Shown here one piece after another: positions 1 to 8,572 of a stretch of DNA of 64,000 nucleotides (the stretch's first letter is position 1; each line of letters starts with the position of its first letter). Source of the DNA: Crossiella sp. S99.2 (GTDB lineage Bacteria; Actinomycetota; Actinomycetes; Mycobacteriales; Pseudonocardiaceae). The translations under genes and the position numbers were made by a program. The notes below the pieces were generated by a model that saw nothing but the letters and a program-made list of their open reading frames with translations, was not told where the DNA came from and made no database searches. The DNA is taken from NCBI RefSeq assembly GCF_023094165.1, contig NZ_JALMDK010000012.1:1-64000 (forward strand), written 5' to 3'.

Positions 1-100
1 GGGCGCGCAACCCCTGGCCCCTTTGGGGGGGGGGGCCCCGCGGCCCGGGGGGGGGGGGGGGGGCCCGGCCCCCCCCCCGGGGGGGCCGGGGCCCGCGCCC
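1..100. other. G/C homopolymer stretch at window edge
   Basis: Nearly all bases are G or C, in runs of up to about 17 identical bases, unlike any other part of the window. Normal sequence begins near base 100. This looks like a contig end or sequencing/assembly artefact; no gene is read here. Confidence 0.7.
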
Positions 101-126
101 ATCGACTTACCCACTGGTGATGCCAT

Positions 127-426
127 TTGTACGTCGGGTCGCTGGAACTCGACATCCTGCTCGGCGACGTGCAGTCGCTGAAGCAGAAGCGGTCGCTGGT
201 CCGTCCGGTGATCGCGGAGATCCGCCGCAAGTTCGAGGTGTCCGCCGCTGAGGCCGGACATCTGGACCTGCATCGCCGTGCCCTCGTCGGGGTGGCCGTG
301 GTGGCCGCGGACGCGGGGCACATTCGGGATGTGCTCGACGCCTGTGAGCGGATGGTCGCCGGGCGCCCCGAGCTGGAGCTGCTGTCGGCGCGCCGGCGCG
401 TGCATGGACCGGACGACGACGAGTAA
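127..426 (+). CDS. DUF503 (YlxP-like) protein
   Basis: A 99-residue protein with the conserved DUF503 opening (YVGSLELDILLGDV followed by SLKQKRS). The family usually lies between infB and rbfA, as expected here with rbfA 36 bases downstream. The molecular role is not firmly known; a link to ribosome or RNA function is suggested by the gene neighbourhood. The start is TTG: an in-frame stop lies 9 bases upstream, so no longer form is possible, and the family N-terminus aligns with this codon. The upstream infB is missing because the window begins here. The acidic C-terminus (GPDDDE) is ordinary. Confidence 0.88.
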   Translation: MYVGSLELDILLGDVQSLKQKRSLVRPVIAEIRRKFEVSAAEAGHLDLHRRALVGVAVVAADAGHIRDVLDACERMVAGRPELELLSARRRVHGPDDDE

Positions 427-462
427 CAAGACAGGCAAGACCCGAGAAAGGGAGTGAGCGCC

Positions 463-972
463 GTGGCCGACCAGGCCCGCGCCCGCAGGCTGGCCAAGCG
501 GATCGCCCAGATCGTGGCCTCCGCGATCGAGCACCAGATCAAGGATCCGCGACTGGCGAAGGTGACCATCACCGACGCCAAGGTGACCGGAGACCTGCGC
601 GACGCCACCGTGTACTACACCGTCCTCGGCGACACCGTGGACGCACCGCCGGACCTCGCCGCCGCGGCGGCCGCCCTGGCCAGCGCGACCGGTGTGCTCC
701 GGTCGCTGGTCGGGCAAGGCACCGGGGTGCGGTTCACCCCGACCCTGGCCTTCATCGCCGACACCGTGCCGGACACCGCACGGCAGATGGACGAGCTGCT
801 GGCCAAGGCCAGGGAAGCCGACGCCGAGGTCGCGCGCATCGCCTCCGGCGCCAGCCCCGCCGGTGACGCCGACCCGTACCGCGCACCGCGCGAGGCGGAC
901 GAGGACGAAGCCGAGGGCCCGGCCGAGGCGGCTGCCGCCGAGCCGGCCGACGGTGAGCTTCGCCACCGCTGA
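463..972 (+). CDS. rbfA: 30S ribosome-binding factor RbfA
   Basis: RbfA is a cytoplasmic KH-like-fold protein that helps mature the 5' end of 16S rRNA in the 30S subunit, particularly in the cold. The start of the fold is plain (ARRLAKRIAQIVASAIEHQIKDPRL region, first 30 residues), as is the VTITDAKVTGDLRDATVYYTV strand region. The last ~45 residues are an acidic, alanine-rich tail typical of actinobacterial RbfA. A GTG exists at 454, but the purine-rich AAAGGGAG at 447-454 suits the GTG at 463 with 8 bases spacing and gives the usual MADQARARR N-terminus; I chose 463. It likely shares a transcript with the upstream DUF503 gene. Confidence 0.93.
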   Translation: MADQARARRLAKRIAQIVASAIEHQIKDPRLAKVTITDAKVTGDLRDATVYYTVLGDTVDAPPDLAAAAAALASATGVLRSLVGQGTGVRFTPTLAFIADTVPDTARQMDELLAKAREADAEVARIASGASPAGDADPYRAPREADEDEAEGPAEAAAAEPADGELRHR

Positions 973-1068
973 ACAGCCCGGATATCGCCGGAAGGCATGG
1001 ACGTGACCTGGGGTTGTGGGCGAGGCTGACCCCTTGAGGTCAGCTACAACAGCAGGATTGTCGCGGAG

Positions 1069-2094
1069 GTGAGCGCCCTGGCCGGCGAACGTGGAGCGGT
1101 GGCCCCACTCGAGTTCGAGGTGGCGGCGGCCGCCCGGCTGCTGGCTGAGGCCACCGACGTCACCCTGCTCGGACATGTCAACCCGGACGCCGACGCCCTG
1201 GGCAGCGCCCTGGCCCTCGGTCTTGCCCTGCACCGCCTGGGCAAGACCGTCCGGGTGTCCTTCTCCACCCCGGACCGCGCACCAGACGCGTTGGTCGCAC
1301 TGGACACCGAGCAGCTGCTGGTCCCGCCATCGCAGGTGCCCGAGTCACCACCGGTGCTGGTCGCCATGGACACCGGCAGTCTCGCCCGCCTCGGCTGGCT
1401 GGGCGAACGGGTCCCGAAGATCATCGCCGCGGGTGGCCAGGTCGTGGTCATCGACCACCACGCCTCCAACACCCGCTACGGCACCCATCACATCGTCGAC
1501 GACCGAGCCGAGTCCACCACAGTCCTGGTCCTGCGCCTCCTGGACGAAATGGGCATCGCCCCGGACCCCGACATCGCCCGCTGCCTCTACGCCGGCCTGG
1601 TGACCGACACCAGCTCATTCCGCCGCGCCCGCCCGCACACCCACGAACTGGCCGCCCGCCTGCTCGCGGCAGGAGTGGACGCCGAAGCCACAGCCCGCCC
1701 GTTGATGGACAACCACCCCTTCGCCTGGCTGGGCATGCTCTCGACGGTCCTGGGCGGTGCCCGGCTGGAACCCGACGGCGCCCGCGGGTTCGGGCTGGTG
1801 CACGCGGCGGTGCGGTTGCGCGACGTGGCCGGCCTGCGCAGCGAGGACGTGGACAGCGTCGTCGACGTGGTGCGCAGCACCGCGGAAGCCGAGGTGGCGG
1901 TCGTGTTCAAGGAGATCGGCGACCAGGAGTGGTCGCTGTCCATGCGCGCGGTCGGCCGGGTCAACGTGGGCGCGGCGGCCCAAGCACTGGGCGGCGGCGG
2001 ACACCGGCTGGCGGCCGGCTGCACGATGCGAGGCGCACTGGACGAGGTGCTCGACGAGGTGCGCGCGGCGCTCAACGCGGCCCCGCTGCTGTAG
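1069..2094 (+). CDS. nrnA: DHH-family oligoribonuclease / pAp phosphatase NrnA
   Basis: A 341-residue DHH/DHHA1 phosphoesterase. The DHH domain shows HVNPDADALGS near the N-terminus and the signature IDHHASN; the DHHA1 domain shows GGGGHRLAAGC near the C-terminus. NrnA enzymes degrade very short RNAs and dephosphorylate 3'-phosphoadenosine 5'-phosphate in the cytoplasm, and the gene regularly follows rbfA in actinobacteria. The start is uncertain: GTG 1069 abuts the GGAG motif (no spacing), while an in-frame GTG at 1099 has GGAG 5 bases upstream. The same GTGAGCGCC string follows the ribosome-binding site of rbfA, where translation probably starts after it. Confidence 0.92.
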   Translation: MSALAGERGAVAPLEFEVAAAARLLAEATDVTLLGHVNPDADALGSALALGLALHRLGKTVRVSFSTPDRAPDALVALDTEQLLVPPSQVPESPPVLVAMDTGSLARLGWLGERVPKIIAAGGQVVVIDHHASNTRYGTHHIVDDRAESTTVLVLRLLDEMGIAPDPDIARCLYAGLVTDTSSFRRARPHTHELAARLLAAGVDAEATARPLMDNHPFAWLGMLSTVLGGARLEPDGARGFGLVHAAVRLRDVAGLRSEDVDSVVDVVRSTAEAEVAVVFKEIGDQEWSLSMRAVGRVNVGAAAQALGGGGHRLAAGCTMRGALDEVLDEVRAALNAAPLL

Positions 2095-2610
2095 CCGGCC
2101 CAGGCACGCCCAGTTCAGCGGCGACCAGGCCCGGTCGCGACGGGGCCCAGTCGCGACCGGGACGGACGCGGCGAGCGAGAAGGCCGGGACCTGGCTGCCG
2201 CCGTGGTTTGTGGAGCCGAACGCGAGAACGCCACTGTGGGACACAGCGTGTCGTGTGGACGAGCGGAAGGCAGGAATTACGCCGAGCTAGGGCAGGTTGC
2301 CTCCAGTCGGTGCGCGGTGCGCGGTGCGCGGTGCGCGGTGCGCGGTGCGCGGTGCGCGGTGCGCGGTGCGCGGTGCGCGGTGCGCGGTGGCGGAGTGCGC
2401 TCGAACGTGGGTGCGACTGTGGTGCCTGCACGGATCGCACGCTCAGTGGCAGTCGCTTCGACCACGTTGCCGCCGTACGCCCGATGTTGATGCGGACCAG
2501 GACCGCTGGACGTGGGTGCGAGCGGTACCCAACTTGGCGCGATTGGCAAGCCGAAACCCGATTGGACGAGATGGCTCACTGACCAACCGCAGCTCGGGTG
2601 TCCACGCTGT
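2095..2610. other. Intergenic region between nrnA and the convergent CGNR gene
   Basis: About 515 bases with no supportable gene; the open frames here lack family resemblance and ribosome-binding sites. It contains the 7-base tandem repeat at 2309-2389. A near-duplicate GTGGGTGCGA occurs before and after the middle of the stretch. No clear intrinsic terminator for either converging gene is visible. Confidence 0.6.
2309..2389. repeat. Heptanucleotide tandem repeat (GGTGCGC)n
   Basis: About 11.5 uninterrupted copies of the 7-base unit GGTGCGC over 81 bases. A 7-base period is not a multiple of 3, so all three frames stay open through it, but nothing indicates that it is translated. Confidence 0.95.
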
Positions 2611-3135
2611 TCAGGTGCGTTGCCGTGCGCGGAACGCGGCCACGTGAACCCGGTTGGCGCAGCGAGCCGAGCAGAAGCGTTTGGCGCGATTCGTCGAAGT
2701 GTCGACGAAGTACGTGGCGCAGTCCTGGGCGGCGCAGTGGCCCCAGCGGTCCAGGCCGTGGCGGACGACTGCTTGGGCCAGGCCCCAGGCCGCGGCCGCG
2801 GCTACTTCCTGGGCGGGTGGGGCGTCGGGTTCGGCTACGTGGATGTGCCAGTTGGGGGCTTCGCCACTGCTGTGGCCGGACAGGCGGGGGCGGGGCGGGT
2901 GGGTGGCCAGCAGGGTGTTCACGGTGGTCAGGACGGCGTCCGCGTCGTCGTTGACCGCGGCGTCCAGGGCCTGGCGGAGGGTGGTGGCGACGGTGCGGAG
3001 GGCATCCAGGTCCGTCTCGGTGGTGCGGTCGGCCCACCAGGGCTCGTCGTGCAGGGCGGCGCGGAGGTCGGCTAGGTCGGCCAAGCTCGCGTTGGCCAGG
3101 CGGAGGGCTACGTCGAGGTAATCGGCGTTGTCCAT
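2611..3135 (-). CDS. CGNR zinc-finger / ABATE-domain protein
   Basis: A 174-residue protein with two parts: an N-terminal ABATE-like (formerly DUF1470) region and a C-terminal CGNR zinc finger. The finger is visible as CAAQDCATYFVD followed by KRFCSARCANR, with four cysteines and the family's RAKRFCS core. CGNR proteins are presumed DNA-binding regulators; ligand and targets are not known. It is divergent from the MATE transporter gene, with 72 bases between the two starts, so it may regulate that gene, which is inference. The ATG start at 3135 fits the family N-terminus. Confidence 0.87.
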   Translation of the reverse strand: MDNADYLDVALRLANASLADLADLRAALHDEPWWADRTTETDLDALRTVATTLRQALDAAVNDDADAVLTTVNTLLATHPPRPRLSGHSSGEAPNWHIHVAEPDAPPAQEVAAAAAWGLAQAVVRHGLDRWGHCAAQDCATYFVDTSTNRAKRFCSARCANRVHVAAFRARQRT

Positions 3136-3207
3136 TGTCGGTCCTTACGTCTACGCTGCCATGCGTCAGGGGTCAAATAGCTAACAGCACCTTACCGGGA
3201 GGTTGCC

Positions 3208-4521
3208 GTGGACCAGGTGCCGTTGCGGCGGGTGCTCTCGCTGGCGTTGCCCGCGTTGCTGGTGCTCGCCGCGGAACCGCTGTACCTCCTGGTCGACACG
3301 GCGGTGGTCGGGCGGCTCGGCGCGGTGCCGCTGGCCGCGCTCGCGGTGGGTGGCGTGGTGCTCGCGCAGGTCTCGACGCAGCTGACCTTCCTCTCCTACG
3401 GGACCACCGCGCGCGCCGCCCGGTTGCACGGCGCGGGGCGGCGGGCGGACGCGGTCGCCGAGGGGGTGCAGGCGACCTGGCTGGCGTTGTTGCTGGGTGC
3501 GGGGCTGGTGCTGGTCGGGCAGGTGTTCGCGGGGCCGGTGGCGCGAGTGCTGGCGGGGGAGGGGCCGGTCGCGGATTCCGCCGTCTCCTGGTTGCGGATC
3601 GCGTTGTTCGGGGCGCCGTTGATCCTGGTCACGATGTCCGGCAACGGGTGGATGCGCGGGGTGCAGGAGACCGCGCGGCCGATGCGGTACGTGCTGTTCG
3701 GCAACGCGCTCTCCGCCGTGATCTGCCCGGTGTTCGTGCACGGACTCGGCGAGTTCGAAGGGTGGGGGCTGGAGGGCTCAGCGATCGCCAACGTGCTCGC
3801 CCAGGCCATCTCGGCCGTGCTGTTCCTGCGGGCGCTGGCGGTGGAGCGGGTGCCGTTGCGGCCGCACTGGCGGGGCATGCTCGCGCAGCTCGGGCTGGGA
3901 CGTGACCTGGTGTTGCGCAGTCTCGCCTTCCAGGCGTGTTTCGTCTCCGCGGCTGCGGTGGCGGCGCGGACCTCGGCGGCGACCGCAGCGGCGCACCAGG
4001 TGGTGTTGCAGCTGTGGACGTTCCTGGCGTTGGTGCTGGACTCACTGGCCATCGCGGCGCAGTCGCTGGTCGGGGCCGAGCTGGGGGCGGGGCGGGCGGA
4101 GCGGGCGAAGGCGCTGGCGGGGCAGATGATCCGCTACGGGCTGGTGTTCGGGATCGCGCTCGGGGTGCTGTTCGCGTCTGTGTCCGGGGTGCTGCCGGGG
4201 GTGTTCACGCCGGATGCCGGAGTGCTCGCCGAGGTGCCGCACGCGTGGTGGTTCTTCGTGGCGTTGCAGCCGGTGGCGGGCGTGGTGTTCGCGCTGGACG
4301 GGGTGCTGCTAGGGGCGGGGGACGCGGCGTTCCTGCGGACCGCGACCCTGTTGTCGGCGGCGCTCGGTTTCCTGCCGTTGGTGTGGGCGTCGATGGTCTT
4401 CGGCTGGGGGCTGCTCGGAATCTGGACCGGGCTCAGCGCGTTCATGGTGTTGCGGCTCGTCGCGGTGTTGTGGCGGGCGGGCAGCGGGCGCTGGGCAGTG
4501 GTGGGCGCCGTGCGGGACTGA
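3208..4521 (+). CDS. MATE family efflux transporter (DinF-like)
   Basis: A 437-residue polytopic inner-membrane protein of the MATE/DinF family, which exports cationic or organic solutes using a proton or sodium gradient. It has about 12 predicted hydrophobic segments and the family opening RRVLSLALPALLVLAAEPLYLLVDTAVVGRLG, split here by its first helix. A GGGAGG site lies 6 bases before the GTG start. A dinF homologue occupies the corresponding position near nrnA in M. tuberculosis (recalled from memory), so this may be a core actinobacterial gene. The substrate cannot be told. It is divergent from the CGNR regulator. Confidence 0.9.
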   Translation: MDQVPLRRVLSLALPALLVLAAEPLYLLVDTAVVGRLGAVPLAALAVGGVVLAQVSTQLTFLSYGTTARAARLHGAGRRADAVAEGVQATWLALLLGAGLVLVGQVFAGPVARVLAGEGPVADSAVSWLRIALFGAPLILVTMSGNGWMRGVQETARPMRYVLFGNALSAVICPVFVHGLGEFEGWGLEGSAIANVLAQAISAVLFLRALAVERVPLRPHWRGMLAQLGLGRDLVLRSLAFQACFVSAAAVAARTSAATAAAHQVVLQLWTFLALVLDSLAIAAQSLVGAELGAGRAERAKALAGQMIRYGLVFGIALGVLFASVSGVLPGVFTPDAGVLAEVPHAWWFFVALQPVAGVVFALDGVLLGAGDAAFLRTATLLSAALGFLPLVWASMVFGWGLLGIWTGLSAFMVLRLVAVLWRAGSGRWAVVGAVRD

Positions 4522-4701
4522 CACGTCGCTGACCTGTGGCGGAGCCGTTCCGGGCCGGTTCGCGCATGCCTGTGGGCCAGGCCACGTCTCGGGTTGATAA
4601 CGCTTACGGGTGATCATCCGATGTCTAAGGTGGGCCAGCGTCGGCCGCACCCTTTCCGACCTCATATCTCACTGTTTTCTGCTGTTCTTTGGAGGGTTTC
4701 C

Positions 4702-6039
4702 TTGTCGGCCGAGCGTGCCCGCCGTCAGGCGTGGCTGGTCTGGTCCATCGCGGTAATCGTTTACGTGGCGGCGGTCTTCCACCGCACCTCGCTCGGGGTC
4801 GCCGGACCCCAGGCCGCCGAGCGCTTCGGCGTCGGTCCGGCCGCGCTCGGTGTCTTCACCGTGCTGCAGATCGGCGTCTACGCCGCCATGCAGATCCCCA
4901 CCGGCCTGCTGGTCGACCGCTTCGGGCCGCGACGGGTGCTCACCGCGGCAGCGATGCTCATCGGCGCCGGACAGATGCTGTTCGCGCTCGCCGACTCCTA
5001 CCCGCTCGCGCTCTCCGCCCGCGCCGTGCTCGGCTGCGGTGACGCGATGACCTGGGTCAGCCTGCTCCGCCTGATCGCCGGGCACTTCCCCGCGCGCAAG
5101 TACGCCGTGGTCGTCTCGATCTCCGCCGCGCTCGGTGGAGCCGGCAACCTGGCCTCGACCATGCCGCTGACCATGCTGCTGGACAACGTTGGCTGGACCC
5201 TGACCTTCCTCATCGGCGGCGGCCTGACCACCGCCTACGCCGCGCTGGCCGGCACCAGGCTGCGGGATGTGCCCGAGGGTGCGCCCGTCCCGGCCGCCGA
5301 CCCGGTGCCGCTGCGCTCGGTCGGTCGCTCGGTGGCCGCGGCCTGGCGGATCCCGGGCACCCGGCTCGGCTTCTGGGTGCACTTCTCCACCATGTTCGCC
5401 CCGGCCGTGCTCGGCCTGCTCTGGGGTTTCCCGTACCTGACCGAGGCGCAGGGGCTGAGCCCGCACGTGGCCAGCGCGATGCTCGGGGTGCTGGTGATCG
5501 GCGCGATCGTCGGCGGGCCGTTGTTCGGCGCGCTCATCGGCCGCCGTCCCGAACTGCGCATGCCGCTGGTCGTCGGCTTCCTCGCCGCCGCCGTGCTGAC
5601 CTGGGTGGTGCTGCTGGGCTGGCCCGGTGGGCAACCGCCGATCGCGCTGGTCGTGATCGCGCTGGTGGTGCTCTCGCTGGGCGGACCGGCCTCCACGGTC
5701 GCCTTCGCGCTGGCCCGCGACTACAACTCGCTGCGCACCGTCGGCACCGCGACCGGGCTGGTCAACGTGGGTGGCTTCAGCGCGACCACGGTCGCCGCGC
5801 TCAGCGTCGGACTGCTGCTGGAGGTGGCCGCGCCACTGGGTCCGGCGGCCAAGTTCCAGGTCGCGTTGTCGGCGATTCTGCTGGTGCTGCTCTTCGGCAC
5901 CTGGCGGACCGCGGTGTGGTGGCGACGTGCCCGCGCGGTCGTGCTCGCCGCCGCGGCCAGGGGCGAGGAGGTGCCGGTCCAGCTGCGCGCGCGGCGCTGG
6001 GACGACCTCGCCGCCGTGCCCGTGCCCGCCGCTGCCTAG
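4702..6039 (+). CDS. Major facilitator superfamily transporter
   Basis: A 445-residue protein with 12 hydrophobic segments. The MFS loop 2-3 signature is seen in LLVDRFGPRRVLTAA near residue 70. It probably imports or exports a small solute; the substrate is not evident. The TTG at 4702 is chosen because GGAGGG lies at 4691-4696, five bases upstream; an earlier in-frame TTG at 4594 would add a charged 36-residue extension with no ribosome-binding site. Its stop codon (TAG, 6037-6039) lies 11 bases before the truB start. Confidence 0.88.
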   Translation: MSAERARRQAWLVWSIAVIVYVAAVFHRTSLGVAGPQAAERFGVGPAALGVFTVLQIGVYAAMQIPTGLLVDRFGPRRVLTAAAMLIGAGQMLFALADSYPLALSARAVLGCGDAMTWVSLLRLIAGHFPARKYAVVVSISAALGGAGNLASTMPLTMLLDNVGWTLTFLIGGGLTTAYAALAGTRLRDVPEGAPVPAADPVPLRSVGRSVAAAWRIPGTRLGFWVHFSTMFAPAVLGLLWGFPYLTEAQGLSPHVASAMLGVLVIGAIVGGPLFGALIGRRPELRMPLVVGFLAAAVLTWVVLLGWPGGQPPIALVVIALVVLSLGGPASTVAFALARDYNSLRTVGTATGLVNVGGFSATTVAALSVGLLLEVAAPLGPAAKFQVALSAILLVLLFGTWRTAVWWRRARAVVLAAAARGEEVPVQLRARRWDDLAAVPVPAAA

Positions 6040-6050
6040 GATCGCGCCTC

Positions 6051-6959
6051 GTGACCCGAGCTGAACGCGCCTCACGTCCCCCCGTGCCACCCGGTCTCGT
6101 CGTGGTGGACAAGCCGAGCGGGATGACCTCCCACGACGTCGTCGCGCGGGTGCGCCGGATCATGGGCACCCGCAAGGTCGGGCATGCCGGCACGCTGGAC
6201 CCGATGGCCACCGGCGTGCTCGTGCTCGGCATCGAACGCGCCACCAAGCTGCTCGGCCACCTGGCCCTGGACACCAAGGCCTACCTCGCCTGCATCCGCC
6301 TCGGCGCCGCCACCACCACCGACGACGCCGAGGGCGAGGTGACCTCGGCCGCCGACGCCAGTGCGGTGGCCGAGGACGCGGTGCGCGCGGAGATCGCCAA
6401 GCTCACCGGCGACATCCTGCAGGTGCCCAGCTCGGTCAGCGCGGTCAAGATCGACGGCCAGCGGGCCTACGCGCGGGTGCGCGCGGGCGAGGAGGTCGTG
6501 CTGGAGCCGCGGCCGGTCACCGTGGCCCGCTTCGACCTGCTCAACCTGCGCCGCGAGGGCGAGTTCACCGACCTGGACGTGCTGGTCGAGTGCTCCTCCG
6601 GCACCTACGTGCGTGCGCTGGCCCGCGACATCGGCCGCGAACTCGGCGTCGGCGGCCACCTCAACGCGTTGCGCCGCACCCGGGTCGGCCCGTTCGGCCT
6701 GGCCGTGGCGCGCACGCTGGCGCAGCTGGAGGAGGAACCGCAGCTCAGCCTGGACCTGGACGCCGCGGTCGCCGCCGCCTTCCCGCGTCGCGACGTCGAC
6801 GCCAGCGCGGCCTCCGCGCTCGCGCACGGCGGCGCGCTGCCCGCGGCGGGCATCGACGGCACCTACGGGGTGTTCGCGCCCTCCGGGAAGGTGATCGCGC
6901 TCGCCAAGGACAACGCCGGCCGGGCCAAGCCGCTCGTCGTGCTCGCGCCCTCCGGCTGA
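6051..6959 (+). CDS. truB: tRNA pseudouridine(55) synthase TruB
   Basis: A 302-residue enzyme that converts U55 of tRNA T-loops to pseudouridine. Visible signatures are the N-terminal DKPSGMTSHDVV and the catalytic region HAGTLDPMATGVLVLG with its nucleophilic aspartate; SGTYVRALARDIG near residue 185 is the third family motif. The C-terminal part is a PUA-like tail. The GTG at 6051 gives the proper N-terminus; the frame is open further upstream, but only by overlap with the transporter gene. A TAGGAT element ends 8 bases before the start, so translation may begin on a leaderless transcript. ribF follows on the same strand. Confidence 0.96.
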   Translation: MTRAERASRPPVPPGLVVVDKPSGMTSHDVVARVRRIMGTRKVGHAGTLDPMATGVLVLGIERATKLLGHLALDTKAYLACIRLGAATTTDDAEGEVTSAADASAVAEDAVRAEIAKLTGDILQVPSSVSAVKIDGQRAYARVRAGEEVVLEPRPVTVARFDLLNLRREGEFTDLDVLVECSSGTYVRALARDIGRELGVGGHLNALRRTRVGPFGLAVARTLAQLEEEPQLSLDLDAAVAAAFPRRDVDASAASALAHGGALPAAGIDGTYGVFAPSGKVIALAKDNAGRAKPLVVLAPSG

Positions 6960-7007
6960 GCATCGCCCAGTCCGGCTGACGATCACCGAGCCACGTAGGC
7001 TCGCCTC

Positions 7008-7967
7008 GTGCAACGCTGGCGCGGACTGGACAACCTGCCTGGAGGCTGGGGACGTTGTGTGCTGACCGTCGGGGTCTTCGACGGGGTGCACCGCGGTCAC
7101 CAGCAACTCATCGCCCGAGCCGTGGAACTGGCCAAGGAACGCGGCCTGCCGAGCGTGGTGATGACCTTCGACCCGCACCCGTCCGAGGTGGTCCGGGCCG
7201 GTAGTCATCCGGCCCAGCTGACCACCCTCGCGCGGCGGGCCGACCTGGTCGAGCAGCTCGGCGTGGACGTGTTCTGCGTGTTGCCGTTCAGCCCGGACAT
7301 CTCCCGGGTGCCCGCGGATGAGTTCGTGCACGAACTGCTGGTCGAGCGGCTGCACGTGGCCGCGGTGGTGGTCGGGGAGAACTTCCGCTTCGGCCACCGC
7401 GCGGCCGGGGACGTCGAGCTGCTGCGCTCGCTGGGCGCGCGGTTCGGGTTCGTCGCCGAGGGCGTGCGGTTGCTCGCCGAGGACTCGGTCACCTTCTCCT
7501 CCACCTACATCCGGGCCTGCATCGACGCCGGTGACGTCGACGCCGCGGCCGCCGCGCTGGGCAGGCCGCACCGGCTGGAGGGCATCGTGGTGCGCGGTGA
7601 CCAGCGTGGCCGGCTGCTCGGTTTCCCGACCGCCAACCTCTCCAGTCAACTGCATTCCGCGGTGCCGGCCGACGGTGTGTACGCGGGGCGGCTGGTGCAC
7701 GTGGGCCACGTCAGCCACGGGGTGCCCGGACAGGTGCGCTCGCTGCCGGCGGCCATCTCGGTGGGCACCAATCCGACCTTCTCCGGGCGGGAGCGCCGGG
7801 TGGAGGCCTACGTGCTCGACATCAACGAGGACCTCTACGGCGAACGCGTCGCGCTGGACTTCGTGCACCGGCTGCGCGCCACCGAACGCTACGACAACGT
7901 CGACGCGCTCATCGCGCAAATGCACCTGGACGTCGCGGAGACGCGGAAGCTGCTCACGAACGAGTGA
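7008..7967 (+). CDS. ribF: Bifunctional riboflavin kinase / FAD synthetase RibF
   Basis: A 319-residue cytoplasmic enzyme making FMN and then FAD. The N-terminal adenylyltransferase domain shows GVFDGVHRGHQQLI (nucleotide-binding HxGH-like motif) and FRFGHRAAGD; the C-terminal riboflavin kinase domain shows GRLLGFPTANL and VEAYVLDINEDLYG. Length is normal. The GTG at 7008 is preceded by TAGGCT six bases upstream, a likely -10 element, so the message may be leaderless. The truB-ribF-rpsO order is widely conserved in actinobacteria. Confidence 0.96.
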   Translation: MQRWRGLDNLPGGWGRCVLTVGVFDGVHRGHQQLIARAVELAKERGLPSVVMTFDPHPSEVVRAGSHPAQLTTLARRADLVEQLGVDVFCVLPFSPDISRVPADEFVHELLVERLHVAAVVVGENFRFGHRAAGDVELLRSLGARFGFVAEGVRLLAEDSVTFSSTYIRACIDAGDVDAAAAALGRPHRLEGIVVRGDQRGRLLGFPTANLSSQLHSAVPADGVYAGRLVHVGHVSHGVPGQVRSLPAAISVGTNPTFSGRERRVEAYVLDINEDLYGERVALDFVHRLRATERYDNVDALIAQMHLDVAETRKLLTNE

Positions 7968-8092
7968 ACCCACCGCGGGTGCACTTGCGAACGCCTCGGC
8001 GGTTCGTGCCGGTCCCGGCTGTCCGACCTGGCAGGATTCAAGCCGCTGAACGCAGGTCGCCGGGGACCGAGCCAACTGGGAGTGCAATAGCA

Positions 8093-8572
8093 GTGGAGGA
8101 ACAGAAGATCGTCCAGCGTAACCTCGCGCTGCAGCGCGAGTGGTACGGCGAACCGCTGGGAGACCGGGTCCGGCGGCTCGTGGTGGCCTACGACATCTCC
8201 CAGGCGCAGCTGGCCGACGTGCTCGGCATCAGCGCGCCCATGCTCAGCCAGGTCATGAGCGGACGACGGGCGAAGATCGGCAACCCCTCGGTGCTCGCCC
8301 GGATGGTCATGCTGGAGCGGCGGGTGCTGACCCCCGGTGTCGCCGCGGGTGAGAAGGCCGCCATCGACGAGGCGCTGGTGCAGGTCCGCGACTCCCGGCC
8401 CAAGGTGAGCATGGACACCCTGCCGGTGGACGAGGGCCGCGCCGAGCAGACCGCGCTCAACCGGCTGCGCGATCTGGCGGTGGCCGAGGAACTCAGCGGC
8501 GCGGCCGATCTGCTGGCCGGTCGCTACCCGGCGCTGGCCGATCTGCTGCGGCGGGCCGCGGAGGAGTCCTGA
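8093..8572 (+). CDS. XRE-family helix-turn-helix DNA-binding protein
   Basis: A 159-residue protein. Residues ~25-80 form a Cro/C1-type helix-turn-helix (YDISQAQLADVLGISAPML with a following SQVMSGRRAK recognition segment). The remainder is helical, with no known ligand domain. It is probably a transcription regulator, perhaps dimeric; targets are unknown. The GTG start is chosen because GGGAG lies about 10 bases upstream and the family begins with this EEQKIVQRN-like stretch. A long upstream open extension would cover the ribF end and is unlikely. The stop overlaps the proposed start of the 2'-5' RNA ligase gene, suggesting co-transcription. Confidence 0.85.
   Translation: MEEQKIVQRNLALQREWYGEPLGDRVRRLVVAYDISQAQLADVLGISAPMLSQVMSGRRAKIGNPSVLARMVMLERRVLTPGVAAGEKAAIDEALVQVRDSRPKVSMDTLPVDEGRAEQTALNRLRDLAVAEELSGAADLLAGRYPALADLLRRAAEES

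Noticed and set aside
2309..2389. Tandem repeat as CRISPR array
   Set aside because: Unit is 7 bases with no spacers and no cas genes nearby.
4594..4701. Longer N-terminus for the MFS transporter
   Set aside because: No ribosome-binding site; the TTG at 4702 has GGAGGG at correct spacing.
6072..8087. Long minus-strand open frame (over 670 codons) opposite truB and ribF
   Set aside because: Spans two real genes; no ribosome-binding site or family.
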